Shown here: piece after piece, positions 55,282 through 64,000 of the stretch | How positions within the stretch are numbered: position 1 is the first letter of the stretch | Layout: every line of letters begins with the position of its first letter | Origin: an uncultured Prochlorococcus sp. | Lineage (GTDB): Bacteria > Cyanobacteriota > Cyanobacteriia > PCC-6307 > Cyanobiaceae | Direction: 5' to 3' | Assembly (NCBI GenBank): GCA_902624105.1 | Contig: CACNWH010000002.1 | Coordinates: forward strand, 1-64,000 | DNA: 64,000 nucleotides | Program-made: the position numbers and the translations under genes | Notes under the pieces: model-generated | Databases searched by the model: none | What the model was told of the DNA's origin: nothing | Seen by the model: only the letters and a program-made list of their open reading frames with translations

Positions 55282-56398
55282 GTAATTTCAAATAAAAAAT
55301 ATTAGTCTTTTTAAGATTTTTAATCTCATTATTAAACTGATTATCTTGGTAATTCTCGATAAGATATAAATCACCTCCAACTTTTCTAGCTAATTTTCTA
55401 GCTAAAAAAAGACCTACCCCAGTCCCATCTTTATTTTTAGAGGAAATCCCTCTATAACCTTTTCTAAAAATTTTTTTCCCTTCTTCTGCAGATATCTTCT
55501 TCCCATTATCAAATACAATTATTCCTAATTCAAAAACTGATATTCCTATTTGAGCATTTTTTTCAGTATATTTAAATGCATTCTCTAACAAATTTGCAAT
55601 AATTTCAGATATTAATCTATATTTTGAATTTATTTTTATCAGTGACCAATCTGGCCATTCGATAGATTGATGCCAATCTTTACTCTGCAATTTTGCATTA
55701 GCTTTCCCTCTCTCTAAAATTGGAGTCAAAAGATCTTTTATGGTAATCTTTTCTGTCGCATTGAGATCAGGAGGTAATAAAAGTCTTTCTTCACCAATCT
55801 CAACAGATATCTGAATAGGTTTATTTAATTTTTCAAAAGATCCAATATATTCATTTATTTGTTTTTGTTCTATCAACATACTTTCAATAATTTCTAACGA
55901 ATCACTATCAGGGCCAAGCTTTTTCATTAATAATTTTGCATAAGTTCTTAGTGCAGCCAAAGGATTTCTGAGTTGATGAATAATAAAACCTACTTGGCTT
56001 CTTAAATAACTTATCTCCTCATCATTTTTTTGCCTATCAATTTCTATAGAAAAACTCCTCGATAATGCAATTGAGAGAGCTTTAAGTCGAGAATCAAGCA
56101 TTAATGGCCACTCTCCTCGTGTGAAATCAGTTTCTACCCTAATAACACCAAATAAAATATCTTTATCTTGTATCGGATACCATCTTCTATTCGGTGATGA
56201 AACTTTTAATTCAGGATCATCAGCGATTGGCTTAAGAGACCGTTGATTTTGAGGCCACTGACCTAAAATTTCAAAACTAGCCTTTTCCCCTTTCTTTGCA
56301 GAAGCAATATACACCACTAGATGCTTCACACCCATAAAACATCCGAAACTCTCTAATTGAGTTAAAACTAATTCTTCAAATTTATTAGAAAGTTGCAT
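55259..56398 (-). CDS. Sensor histidine kinase (orphan in this window; possibly Hik2/CSK-like)
   Basis: H-box GFIIHQLRNPLAALRTYAKLL; N-box NLLENAFKYTEKN; G-box GTGVGLFLARKLARKVGGDLYL. Confidence 0.88.
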   Translation of the reverse strand: MQLSNKFEELVLTQLESFGCFMGVKHLVVYIASAKKGEKASFEILGQWPQNQRSLKPIADDPELKVSSPNRRWYPIQDKDILFGVIRVETDFTRGEWPLMLDSRLKALSIALSRSFSIEIDRQKNDEEISYLRSQVGFIIHQLRNPLAALRTYAKLLMKKLGPDSDSLEIIESMLIEQKQINEYIGSFEKLNKPIQISVEIGEERLLLPPDLNATEKITIKDLLTPILERGKANAKLQSKDWHQSIEWPDWSLIKINSKYRLISEIIANLLENAFKYTEKNAQIGISVFELGIIVFDNGKKISAEEGKKIFRKGYRGISSKNKDGTGVGLFLARKLARKVGGDLYLIENYQDNQFNNEIKNLKKTNIFYLKLPIEQLHK

Positions 56399-56487
56399 AA
56401 TTTAAAAAGAAGTTAGAAAAATTTTTAAAGAAATTTTCAAAAAAAACTTGTAAAATCTGAAAAAAGTATTAAGATTGTTAGTGATGC

Positions 56488-56560
56488 ATGACACATGTCA
56501 TTCTCTCTATGAACAGATGTTCATAATAAATATGCTACATCAGAGGTTGATGGGTCCTCT
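56488..56560 (+). promoter_or_regulatory. Palindrome cluster plus hairpin upstream of the DUF3155 gene
   Basis: ATGACA-CA-TGTCAT (56488-56501), ATGAAC-AGAT-GTTCAT (56509-56524), hairpin AGAGG...CCTCT (56542-56560). Confidence 0.45.
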
Positions 56561-56658
56561 ATGTATTTTATAGTTGTATTTCAGTAACTAGATTGATTAG
56601 TTAATTTTCAAAATGGAAACTAATCAAAAATATTAAGAATTAATGGAGATCCCAATCA

Positions 56659-57027
56659 ATGTCAAAAAAAAGGAAAAGAATTAGTAGAAGAAGGCTCGCT
56701 GGCCAAAGAGTAATGGCGCATGTGCCCATTTATCATATTGAGACTGGTAAGCTAAAGCCAGTAACAGCTGCGAGAAGGTTTATAGCTGAAAATAGCTTAT
56801 CTGCTCCATGTGTTTTTAATGTGAGGAGAAATGAACACACAACTGATAGATTCTTTTGGGGAGAGAAAGGATTATTTAGTGCACAATATGCTGAAGAGAA
56901 TCACTTTTTATTTCCTTCTCTTAAGACAGTTGTAGAAGGGATTGGCGAGGAAAAAATATTTGAAGGATTGGAACTTTCAGCAGATGACTGGGAAGAGATA
57001 GAGGAATATGAATATGCTTTTGTTTAA
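56659..57027 (+). CDS. DUF3155-like cyanobacterial protein
   Basis: MSKKRKRISRRRLAGQRVMAHVPIYHIETGKLKPVTAARRFIAENSLSAPCVFNVRRNEHTTDRFFWGEKGLF. Confidence 0.8.
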   Translation: MSKKRKRISRRRLAGQRVMAHVPIYHIETGKLKPVTAARRFIAENSLSAPCVFNVRRNEHTTDRFFWGEKGLFSAQYAEENHFLFPSLKTVVEGIGEEKIFEGLELSADDWEEIEEYEYAFV

Positions 57028-57638
57028 AATAATTCTTTAATTTTTAAACCTATAACCTCAATAAAATCTGGATGAATTGTATGTGAGCAGTTATATTCAT
57101 GTAATTCATTATTTAAATTTGCGCTGTTTGCAAGTCGTGTTGAAATTTCCCTAGATGCTTTAACAGGAACTACCTCATCTTTTAAACCATGGCCAAGCAA
57201 TACGGGATTATTTTTTATAGGAGCCCATTTAGGATGAGCATATCCGCTACATGCAATTACTAAGCCTAAATCCAACCTTAAGCCAGCATCGAGTGCCATA
57301 GCTCCCCCCTGAGAGAAACCTAATAATACAGTTTTTTTAAGAGAAATTTTAGTCTTATCAAACGCCTTTAATGTATCTAAAAGTTTATCTACAGCAATCT
57401 CTGCTTCATTCCAATTAGGGGGGAATAGACTATACCATTGCCTCCCAATATCATTAGGTCGTAAAGCAGGAGCTTTAAGAGAAATTAATTGAAATTCCAA
57501 ACATGAATTATTAATAATTGATTTTCCTATGGGTAGAAGATCATCCGCATCAGCTCCCCAGCCATGAAGCAAAATAATCCTATGTGAGGAGTTTTGAGAG
57601 CCTATCGACACATATTCATGATGCATTAAAGATTTCAT
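57024..57638 (-). CDS. Alpha/beta hydrolase, phospholipase/carboxylesterase family
   Basis: ILLHGWGADADDLLPIG; VLLGFSQGGAMALDAGL; GLKDEVVPV; SHTIHPDFIEVI. Confidence 0.92.
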   Translation of the reverse strand: MKSLMHHEYVSIGSQNSSHRIILLHGWGADADDLLPIGKSIINNSCLEFQLISLKAPALRPNDIGRQWYSLFPPNWNEAEIAVDKLLDTLKAFDKTKISLKKTVLLGFSQGGAMALDAGLRLDLGLVIACSGYAHPKWAPIKNNPVLLGHGLKDEVVPVKASREISTRLANSANLNNELHEYNCSHTIHPDFIEVIGLKIKELF

Positions 57639-57671
57639 GTTTATATTCTTAAGTAATTAATATTTTTTTTA

Positions 57672-59225
57672 ATGTCTCGTTTAGCTTTAATTAGTGTTTC
57701 AGATAAAACAAACATAATCGCTTTTTCAAGAGTTTTAGTTGAAGAATTTGGTTATAAGATTCTATCAAGTGGAGGGACAGCTAAACACCTTATGGGTGCA
57801 AATATTCCAGTCATCAAAGTTTCCGAATTTACAAATTCTCCCGAAATACTTGAGGGGAGAGTTAAAACTTTGCACCCAAAAATTCATGGGGGAATTTTAG
57901 CGAAAAGATCTAATAAAACTCATTTAAATGATATTGAGAAAAATAATATTGATTTAATTGATCTAGTAGTTGTGAATTTATATCCCTTTCAAAAAAAAAT
58001 TGAAGCACAATGCAATTGGGAAGAGGCAATTGAGAATATTGATATTGGTGGCCCGTCAATGATAAGATCCGCTGCCAAAAATCATCAAGATGTTTCAATA
58101 TTAGTAAATAAAAATCAATATGAAAAATTTATTGAAGAATTAAGGAAGGGAACTCTGACTAGTTCGTATAAAACAGAGTTAGCTCTCAGAGCTTTTGAAC
58201 ATACTACAAGTTATGACGCTTCAATTTCTAATTGGTTAGCCAAAGAAAAAACTCTACAAAGCAATATTCATATAAAAACATTCCCATTTATCAAAAATTT
58301 AAGATACGGAGAAAATCCACATCAAAAAGCCTCTTGGTATGGTTTAAATAATTTAGGTTGGAATGCCGCAAAACAATTGCAGGGAAAAGAATTAAGCTAT
58401 AATAATTTACTTGATCTTGAATCTGCACTTTCAACTATCCTTGAATTTGAATATGATCAGCGACAAAACTCTTTTACAAAAACTAACGCTGCAGTAATAC
58501 TAAAACATAATAATCCTTGCGGGGCAGCATTATCAGATTCTCCATCAGATGCATTCAGAAAAGCATTAGATTGTGATAGCACAAGTGCCTTTGGTGGAAT
58601 TGTAGCTTTCAATAATAATGTTGATTTGGCTGCAGCAGAATTACTTTCAAACATCTTTCTTGAATGTGTTGTCGCACCTTCTTTTGATAAAGATGCCCTA
58701 GAGATCTTAAAAAATAAAAAGAACTTAAGATTACTTCAAATAAACAATGAGAATATCAATGTAGATAATAAATCTACGATTAAGTCAATCTTGGGAGGAG
58801 TTCTTGAACAAGATCTTGATAATGAAATTGATCAACTAAATGAATGGTCATACATAACAGAAACAAAACCCTCAACAGAAGAATTTAATGACTTAAGATT
58901 TTCTTGGAAAATCTGCAAGCATGTCAAATCAAATGCGATAGTAATTGCAAAAAATCAAAAAACCTTAGGGATAGGAGCAGGACAAATGAATAGAGTAGGT
59001 GCAGCTAAAATTGCTTTAGAGTCAGCCAAAAATTATTCCATTGGTGCTGTATTGGCTAGTGATGGCTTTTTCCCTTTTTCAGATTCAGTAGAGATTGCGA
59101 ACCACTACGGAATTAAAGCTATTATTCAGCCAGGTGGAAGTTTAAGAGATCAAGATTCTATTGATATGTGTAATAAGTTAGGTATTTCTATGATTTTTAC
59201 CAATAAAAGGCATTTCTTACATTAA
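57672..59225 (+). CDS. purH: Bifunctional AICAR formyltransferase / IMP cyclohydrolase
   Basis: ALISVSDKTNIIAFSRVLVEEFGYKILSSGGTAKHL; EGRVKTLHPKIHGGILA; LRYGENPHQKASWY. Confidence 0.98.
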   Translation: MSRLALISVSDKTNIIAFSRVLVEEFGYKILSSGGTAKHLMGANIPVIKVSEFTNSPEILEGRVKTLHPKIHGGILAKRSNKTHLNDIEKNNIDLIDLVVVNLYPFQKKIEAQCNWEEAIENIDIGGPSMIRSAAKNHQDVSILVNKNQYEKFIEELRKGTLTSSYKTELALRAFEHTTSYDASISNWLAKEKTLQSNIHIKTFPFIKNLRYGENPHQKASWYGLNNLGWNAAKQLQGKELSYNNLLDLESALSTILEFEYDQRQNSFTKTNAAVILKHNNPCGAALSDSPSDAFRKALDCDSTSAFGGIVAFNNNVDLAAAELLSNIFLECVVAPSFDKDALEILKNKKNLRLLQINNENINVDNKSTIKSILGGVLEQDLDNEIDQLNEWSYITETKPSTEEFNDLRFSWKICKHVKSNAIVIAKNQKTLGIGAGQMNRVGAAKIALESAKNYSIGAVLASDGFFPFSDSVEIANHYGIKAIIQPGGSLRDQDSIDMCNKLGISMIFTNKRHFLH

Positions 59226-59226
59226 G

Positions 59227-59787
59227 TTAATTAGTCTTAGGATAATATGTAATCTTGTTTGTTTTCCTAAATAAAGCTAATCTGCCAGGACCAGCACATA
59301 AAAAATATAAAGAAATTGCACCATAAATAAAGGATAATTCAAATGCATAATTATGACCTTCAACTACAGCGAGAGGAAATCCCTCTAAGCCTGTATCGAG
59401 CATGTGAAAATACAGAGCAAAAGCCATTGTAGAGAAGAGACCTAAAGCTGAGAGGCGTGCAAATACTCCCAATGCCAAACCCAATGGACATACCAGTTGT
59501 GTAATTGCTGCACCAAATGTCCAAATAACAGGATCTCCAGGTAAGAATGGAAAATATTTACCAACTACAAATTCTGCAAATCCTTGAGGATCTTGTAATT
59601 TTTCTAACCCATGGTGAACCATTAATAGACTAAAACCAATCCTTAAAATAAAAATTGATAATTCCCCAAGAATATTAACCTCAGGATTTCCAGAGGGATT
59701 TGCAACCACAACTTCAACCTTTTGAGGAGCTTTTGAAGAGTTCATTTTGGCTGTTGGATTTTGTTCATTGAGTGTTGTGTCTTCCAT
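59227..59787 (-). CDS. DoxX-family membrane protein
   Basis: ILRIGFSLLMVHHGLEKLQDPQGFAEFVVGKYFPFLPG; four TM-like segments. Confidence 0.88.
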   Translation of the reverse strand: MEDTTLNEQNPTAKMNSSKAPQKVEVVVANPSGNPEVNILGELSIFILRIGFSLLMVHHGLEKLQDPQGFAEFVVGKYFPFLPGDPVIWTFGAAITQLVCPLGLALGVFARLSALGLFSTMAFALYFHMLDTGLEGFPLAVVEGHNYAFELSFIYGAISLYFLCAGPGRLALFRKTNKITYYPKTN

Positions 59788-59873
59788 ACTACAGAATTAT
59801 TTGTATCATTCTAAATAATAAAGTACATCTTTAGGAAGAAATAAAAAATTTTATACCTAATTTTATTTAATTT

Positions 59874-61070
59874 CTAATTTGTTATCTTGATAAGCTTTTC
59901 AATTACATCAGCTACCACTTTATCTGGAGTTGAAGCGCCAGATGTAATTCCAACTGTTAGTTCTCCATCAGGAATAAAATCTTTTTTCAATACCAAATCA
60001 GACTCAAGCGGTTTATGACATATTGAATTATTTTCAACAGAAATTCTATCTGGAGTATCTATATGAAATGATTCAATATCATTAGTTATTGCTATTTCTT
60101 GTAAATGAGTAGTATTTGAAGAGTTAAAACCTCCAATTACAACTAACATATCCAAATCTTCATCAACGAGAGAAAACATTGCATCTTGCCTTTCTTCAGT
60201 TGCATCACAAATAGTATTGAATGCTAAGAAATGATCATTGAGATGAGCAGGGCCATATTTTTTTAACATCGTATTTTCAAATAATTTCCCTATTTCCTCT
60301 GTTTCACTTTTGAGCATTGTAGTTTGGTTGGCAACACCTACTCTCTCAAGATGAATATCAGGATCAAAACCATTCGAGAATGCTTTAGAGAACTTTTGTA
60401 AAAAATGCTCTCTATCTCCATTCCCAAGGATATAATTTGCGACATACTCTGCTTCTGCTAGATCAAATACAACTAGATAATTCCCTGCAAAAGATCTAGT
60501 AGCAAGAGTTTCTTCATGCTTATATTTACCATGAATAATAGAAGTAAAAGTATGTTTTTTATGCTTTTCAACTGTATGCCAAACCTTTGAGACCCAAGGA
60601 CAGGTAGTATCAATAATATGACATTCTTTTTCATGTAATAATTGCATCTCTTGAACTGTCGCTCCAAAAGCTGGCAAGATTACAACATCTCCATGTGAAA
60701 CAGCAGAAAAATCTTTAATACCATTTTTTGCAGAAATTATCTTAACATTCATCCTACTTAAATGATTATTTACTGAAGGATTATGAATTATTTCGTTTGT
60801 CATCCATATGGTTTCTTTTGGATAATGTCTCCTCGTTTCATATGCCATTGCTACAGCCCTCTCTACTCCCCAACAAAATCCAAATGATTTAGCTAGTTGA
60901 ATTTTTAAACGTCCTTCTTGATAAGTAAAATTATTTTCTCTAATAGAAGCGATTAAATTACTCTGGTATGATTCTCCTAAAGCTTTTGCACGTTGTGTTG
61001 GCGACTCGAATCCTCTTCGGTTATATCTTCCCGAATGTTGTATAGCGTGTTTTACAGCTTGAGTATCCAT
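59874..61070 (-). CDS. ispH: 4-hydroxy-3-methylbut-2-enyl diphosphate reductase
   Basis: [49 protein letters not shown]. Confidence 0.97.
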   Translation of the reverse strand: MDTQAVKHAIQHSGRYNRRGFESPTQRAKALGESYQSNLIASIRENNFTYQEGRLKIQLAKSFGFCWGVERAVAMAYETRRHYPKETIWMTNEIIHNPSVNNHLSRMNVKIISAKNGIKDFSAVSHGDVVILPAFGATVQEMQLLHEKECHIIDTTCPWVSKVWHTVEKHKKHTFTSIIHGKYKHEETLATRSFAGNYLVVFDLAEAEYVANYILGNGDREHFLQKFSKAFSNGFDPDIHLERVGVANQTTMLKSETEEIGKLFENTMLKKYGPAHLNDHFLAFNTICDATEERQDAMFSLVDEDLDMLVVIGGFNSSNTTHLQEIAITNDIESFHIDTPDRISVENNSICHKPLESDLVLKKDFIPDGELTVGITSGASTPDKVVADVIEKLIKITN

Positions 61071-61111
61071 GATTAAGATATTACATCATTTTGAATAAAA
61101 TTAAAGAAACA

Positions 61112-61144
61112 AAAAAAAACCTGACATAAGTCAGGTTTTTTTTT
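61112..61144 (-). terminator. Rho-independent terminator downstream of the ammonium transporter gene
   Basis: AACCTGAC-ATAA-GTCAGGTT flanked by A and T runs. Confidence 0.92.
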
Positions 61145-61158
61145 GAAGATTTTAATGG

Positions 61159-62616
61159 TTACCTAGAAGCAAAGTCAGGATAAGCTTCCATTCCATGTTC
61201 ACCAATATCTAAACCTTGAACTTCTTCAGATTCAGAAACTCTAATTCCACCGAATAAGCCTCCTATAACGGACCATGCAATCCAACAAGTAACCAAAGAC
61301 CAAAGAGCATAAGCACCAGCACCGAGAGCTTGTACTAATAAAAGATTAATTCCTCCTCCATTGAATAAGCCAAGGCCAGAGCCATCTCCCTGTACTGCAG
61401 TACCCCAGAGACCAATAACAAGAGTCCCCCATACTCCACAAACTCCATGAACAGAGAATGCTCCAACTGGATCATCAATGCCAGCAGCATCAAGTGCTCC
61501 TACAGCAAATACAACGATAATTCCACCCACTAAACCTGCAAACCAGGATCCAGTCAAAGTCATATCGCCACAACCAGCAGTAATACTTACTAAGCCTGCC
61601 AAAATTCCATTAATTGTCATAGTAAGATCAGGCTTACCAGAGGTCATTGTTGAAACAATAGTAGATCCAATTGCGCCTCCTGCAGCTGCAAGTGTTGTTG
61701 TTACAGCTACATAAGGAACCCATTGATCCATTGCAAGTTGAGAACCAGGATTAAAACCATACCAGCCAATCCAAAGGATTAAAGCTCCAAGCGTTGCTAT
61801 AGACATATTATGGCCTGGCATAGCTTGAGGTTTACCATCTTTGAACTTACCGATTCTTGGCCCGAGAAGCATTGCGCCAACTAAACCTGCCCAAGCTCCG
61901 ACTGAATGAACAATAGAAGAGCCTGCAAAGTCAATGAATCCTAATGAATCTAGCCATCCACCGTTCCATTTCCAGCTACCTGCGATGGGATATATAAATG
62001 CTGTAAGAATAAGAGCAAATACTACAAATTCTCCAAACTTTACTCTTTCTGCCACTAAACCAGAAACTATGGTTGCAGCCGTTCCAGCAAAAGCTGCTTG
62101 AAATAAGAAATCAACAGTAGGAACTAGGCCTCCATCTGCAACTGTTTCCGCAGTAACTGTTGGATCAAAAAATAAACCATTAAAGAAAAGCCAGCCATCT
62201 ATAAAACTGCCTCCGTACATTAATGAATATCCAATAAACCAATATGAAGTTACAGCAAGTGCAAAAACGAAAAGATTCTTAGCGAGAATATTAACAGCAT
62301 TTTTAGATCTACACATACCGGCTTCAACCATTGCGAAACCTGCATTCATGAAAATTACCAAAATAGTTGCAATAAGTAACCATAGGTTATTAGCAAGAAA
62401 AGCTGCATTTAATTCAGGTAGTTCATTAGCGTGAGCTGATAAATTAAACACACCTAAGCCAAATAAAGCTAATGGAACAGTTGCAAGCCACAGCATTGAG
62501 CGATTTGAACTGAATCCACGGATACTCCTCAATAAGAGTATTGGGCCATCTGCAAGACTTGCTTCTTGCAATTTAGACCTTGTACGCCTTGCAGGCGTTT
62601 GCATAGCAGTGGTCAT
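61159..62616 (-). CDS. amt: Ammonium transporter
   Basis: FMNAGFAMVEAGMCRSKNAVNILAKNLFVFALAVTSYWFIGYSLMYG; DFAGSSIVHSVGAWAGLVGAMLLGPR. Confidence 0.98.
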   Translation of the reverse strand: MTTAMQTPARRTRSKLQEASLADGPILLLRSIRGFSSNRSMLWLATVPLALFGLGVFNLSAHANELPELNAAFLANNLWLLIATILVIFMNAGFAMVEAGMCRSKNAVNILAKNLFVFALAVTSYWFIGYSLMYGGSFIDGWLFFNGLFFDPTVTAETVADGGLVPTVDFLFQAAFAGTAATIVSGLVAERVKFGEFVVFALILTAFIYPIAGSWKWNGGWLDSLGFIDFAGSSIVHSVGAWAGLVGAMLLGPRIGKFKDGKPQAMPGHNMSIATLGALILWIGWYGFNPGSQLAMDQWVPYVAVTTTLAAAGGAIGSTIVSTMTSGKPDLTMTINGILAGLVSITAGCGDMTLTGSWFAGLVGGIIVVFAVGALDAAGIDDPVGAFSVHGVCGVWGTLVIGLWGTAVQGDGSGLGLFNGGGINLLLVQALGAGAYALWSLVTCWIAWSVIGGLFGGIRVSESEEVQGLDIGEHGMEAYPDFASR

Positions 62617-62692
62617 AAAATTATATTTAGAAATAGAAACAGAATTTCTGCTTCATAAATATAATTTTGAACATTATTTCAATTAGTAACTA

Positions 62693-62706
62693 GTATTGGT
62701 TTATAC
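62693..62706 (-). promoter_or_regulatory. Candidate NtcA-binding site upstream of amt
   Basis: GTA-TTGGTTTA-TAC, a perfect GTAN8TAC, 77 bp upstream of the amt start codon. Confidence 0.65.
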
Positions 62707-62764
62707 ATTTTTGGAATTTTGTTAAAGCTAAGTACTTTTATTAATTAATAAATATTTAATAGAT

Positions 62765-63532
62765 TTAATATATTGATTTTAAATCTTTATCCCTTAATAC
62801 AGGTATTATTTTATCCCACTTAATATGATCTATATTAAAAGATAAACAACATGGAATCACAATCAATCCTAACTTTAAAGATTGACGGAAAAGCTCTCCA
62901 TATAAAGGATCTTCTTCATCTCCAGTTGAAAAATAGTCAACATCATTTCTAGTAATACAGGGAATCATTATTGCTTTTGATTCTGGAATAATGGACATTA
63001 AATCTCTTAAATGTTTTTGCCCTCTCAAGGTTACAGTATCTGGAAAAAGTGCATTATTTTTTTTTATTAAAGTTGTATTCTTAACTTCAATATAAATATT
63101 TCTATTATCAGGATTTGATGATTTTGGAGTTAAGAAGAAATCAATCCTACTTTTATTATCCTTCCCATATATTTTTTCAGATTTAATTGAATCTATTTCC
63201 CCAATAATTTCCTTTAGAAAATTTTTTTCAATGACATTCCTTATAAGTTTATTTGCAATCAAAGTATTTATCCCCACCCATATTTGATCATCTTGATGAT
63301 TAATAACTTGTACTTGTTCCCAAGTCCATTCAAGTTTTCTTTTGGGAGAGGGACTATAATTAACTCTTACTCTACAATTTTTTGTTAATAGTCCCTTCAT
63401 AGGTCCAGTATTAGGACAATGAGCAGTTATATTTCTTCCATCATCTAAATGAATATCTGCAAGGAATCTTTTATAACGCTTAATTAAAGTTCCTTCTTGC
63501 AATGGGTCAAATTTAAGTAATAATTTATTCAT
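62765..63532 (-). CDS. sfsA: Sugar fermentation stimulation protein homolog
   Basis: [34 protein letters not shown]; likely start MNKLLLKF at 63532. Confidence 0.93.
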   Translation of the reverse strand: MNKLLLKFDPLQEGTLIKRYKRFLADIHLDDGRNITAHCPNTGPMKGLLTKNCRVRVNYSPSPKRKLEWTWEQVQVINHQDDQIWVGINTLIANKLIRNVIEKNFLKEIIGEIDSIKSEKIYGKDNKSRIDFFLTPKSSNPDNRNIYIEVKNTTLIKKNNALFPDTVTLRGQKHLRDLMSIIPESKAIMIPCITRNDVDYFSTGDEEDPLYGELFRQSLKLGLIVIPCCLSFNIDHIKWDKIIPVLRDKDLKSIY

Positions 63533-63601
63533 TTTTGAAAATAAATAATAGATTAATATAATCAAATATAAAAAGTTCAATAAAAAAATTTATCACTTTT
63601 A

Positions 63602-64000
63602 ATGTATTCGTTTCTCAAAAATAATATATTTTCGATTTCTCTAGGTACTACGCTTAGTAAATTTGCTGGATTTTTAAGACAAATATTTATAGCTGCTCTA
63701 TTTGGAGTAGGATTCGCTTATGACGCATATAACTATGCATACATAATTCCAGGTTTTTTAATAATAATTATTGGAGGAATAAATGGACCATTACATAACG
63801 CTGTAGTAGCAATTTTAACACCTTTAGAAGAAAACATAGCGAGACAAGTACTGCAAAATATCAGTTTAAAAATAATATTGATGTTATTGATTATTTCATT
63901 ACTAATTTATTTGAACTCAGAATTAATAATCAATATTATTGGGCCAAATTTGGATAAAGAGACCCAATTAATTGCTGCAAGACAATTAAAAATTTTGTCT
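63602..64000 (+). CDS. murJ: MurJ/MviN-family lipid II flippase (truncated by window end)
   Basis: Hand-translated: MYSFLKNNIFSISLGTTLSKFAGFLRQIFIAALFGVGFAYDAYNYAYIIPGFL... Confidence 0.92.
   Translation, partial: MYSFLKNNIFSISLGTTLSKFAGFLRQIFIAALFGVGFAYDAYNYAYIIPGFLIIIIGGINGPLHNAVVAILTPLEENIARQVLQNISLKIILMLLIISLLIYLNSELIINIIGPNLDKETQLIAARQLKILS

Overview
The window is AT-rich chromosomal sequence from a Prochlorococcus-type picocyanobacterium, most likely a high-light clade. That call rests on gene content, gene order and the degenerate cpeB; no database search was run. It begins in the 5' part of a 16S rRNA gene on the minus strand and ends inside a murJ/mviN-like gene. Most of it is core genome: petBD, ctpA, minCDE, psbM/psbB/psbT, nrdR, rpsA, metK, uvrD/pcrA, mtnP, psbJ/psbL/psbE, ycf48, rubA, ndhCKJ, chlD, folK, photolyase, fabI, hisB, pyrE, tgt, cobS, purH, ispH and amt. 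There are three tRNAs (Thr-TGT, Phe-GAA and one with anticodon CAT). I found no CRISPR array, transposon or prophage, and no multi-gene system I would call clearly new. The items most worth a second look are: (1) psbF appears to be missing between intact psbE and psbL; (2) a reduced phycoerythrin locus with cpeB, cpeS and a 59-aa ORF but no cpeA; (3) a tandem pair of small paralogous proteins downstream of tRNA-Phe; (4) an oxidoreductase-SelD fusion; (5) small ORFs absent from the ORF track, including a 52-aa membrane protein directly after tsaC; (6) structured or palindromic leaders upstream of rpsA and a DUF3155 gene; and (7) five convergent gene pairs that all overlap at exactly the 4-nt sequence TTAA.
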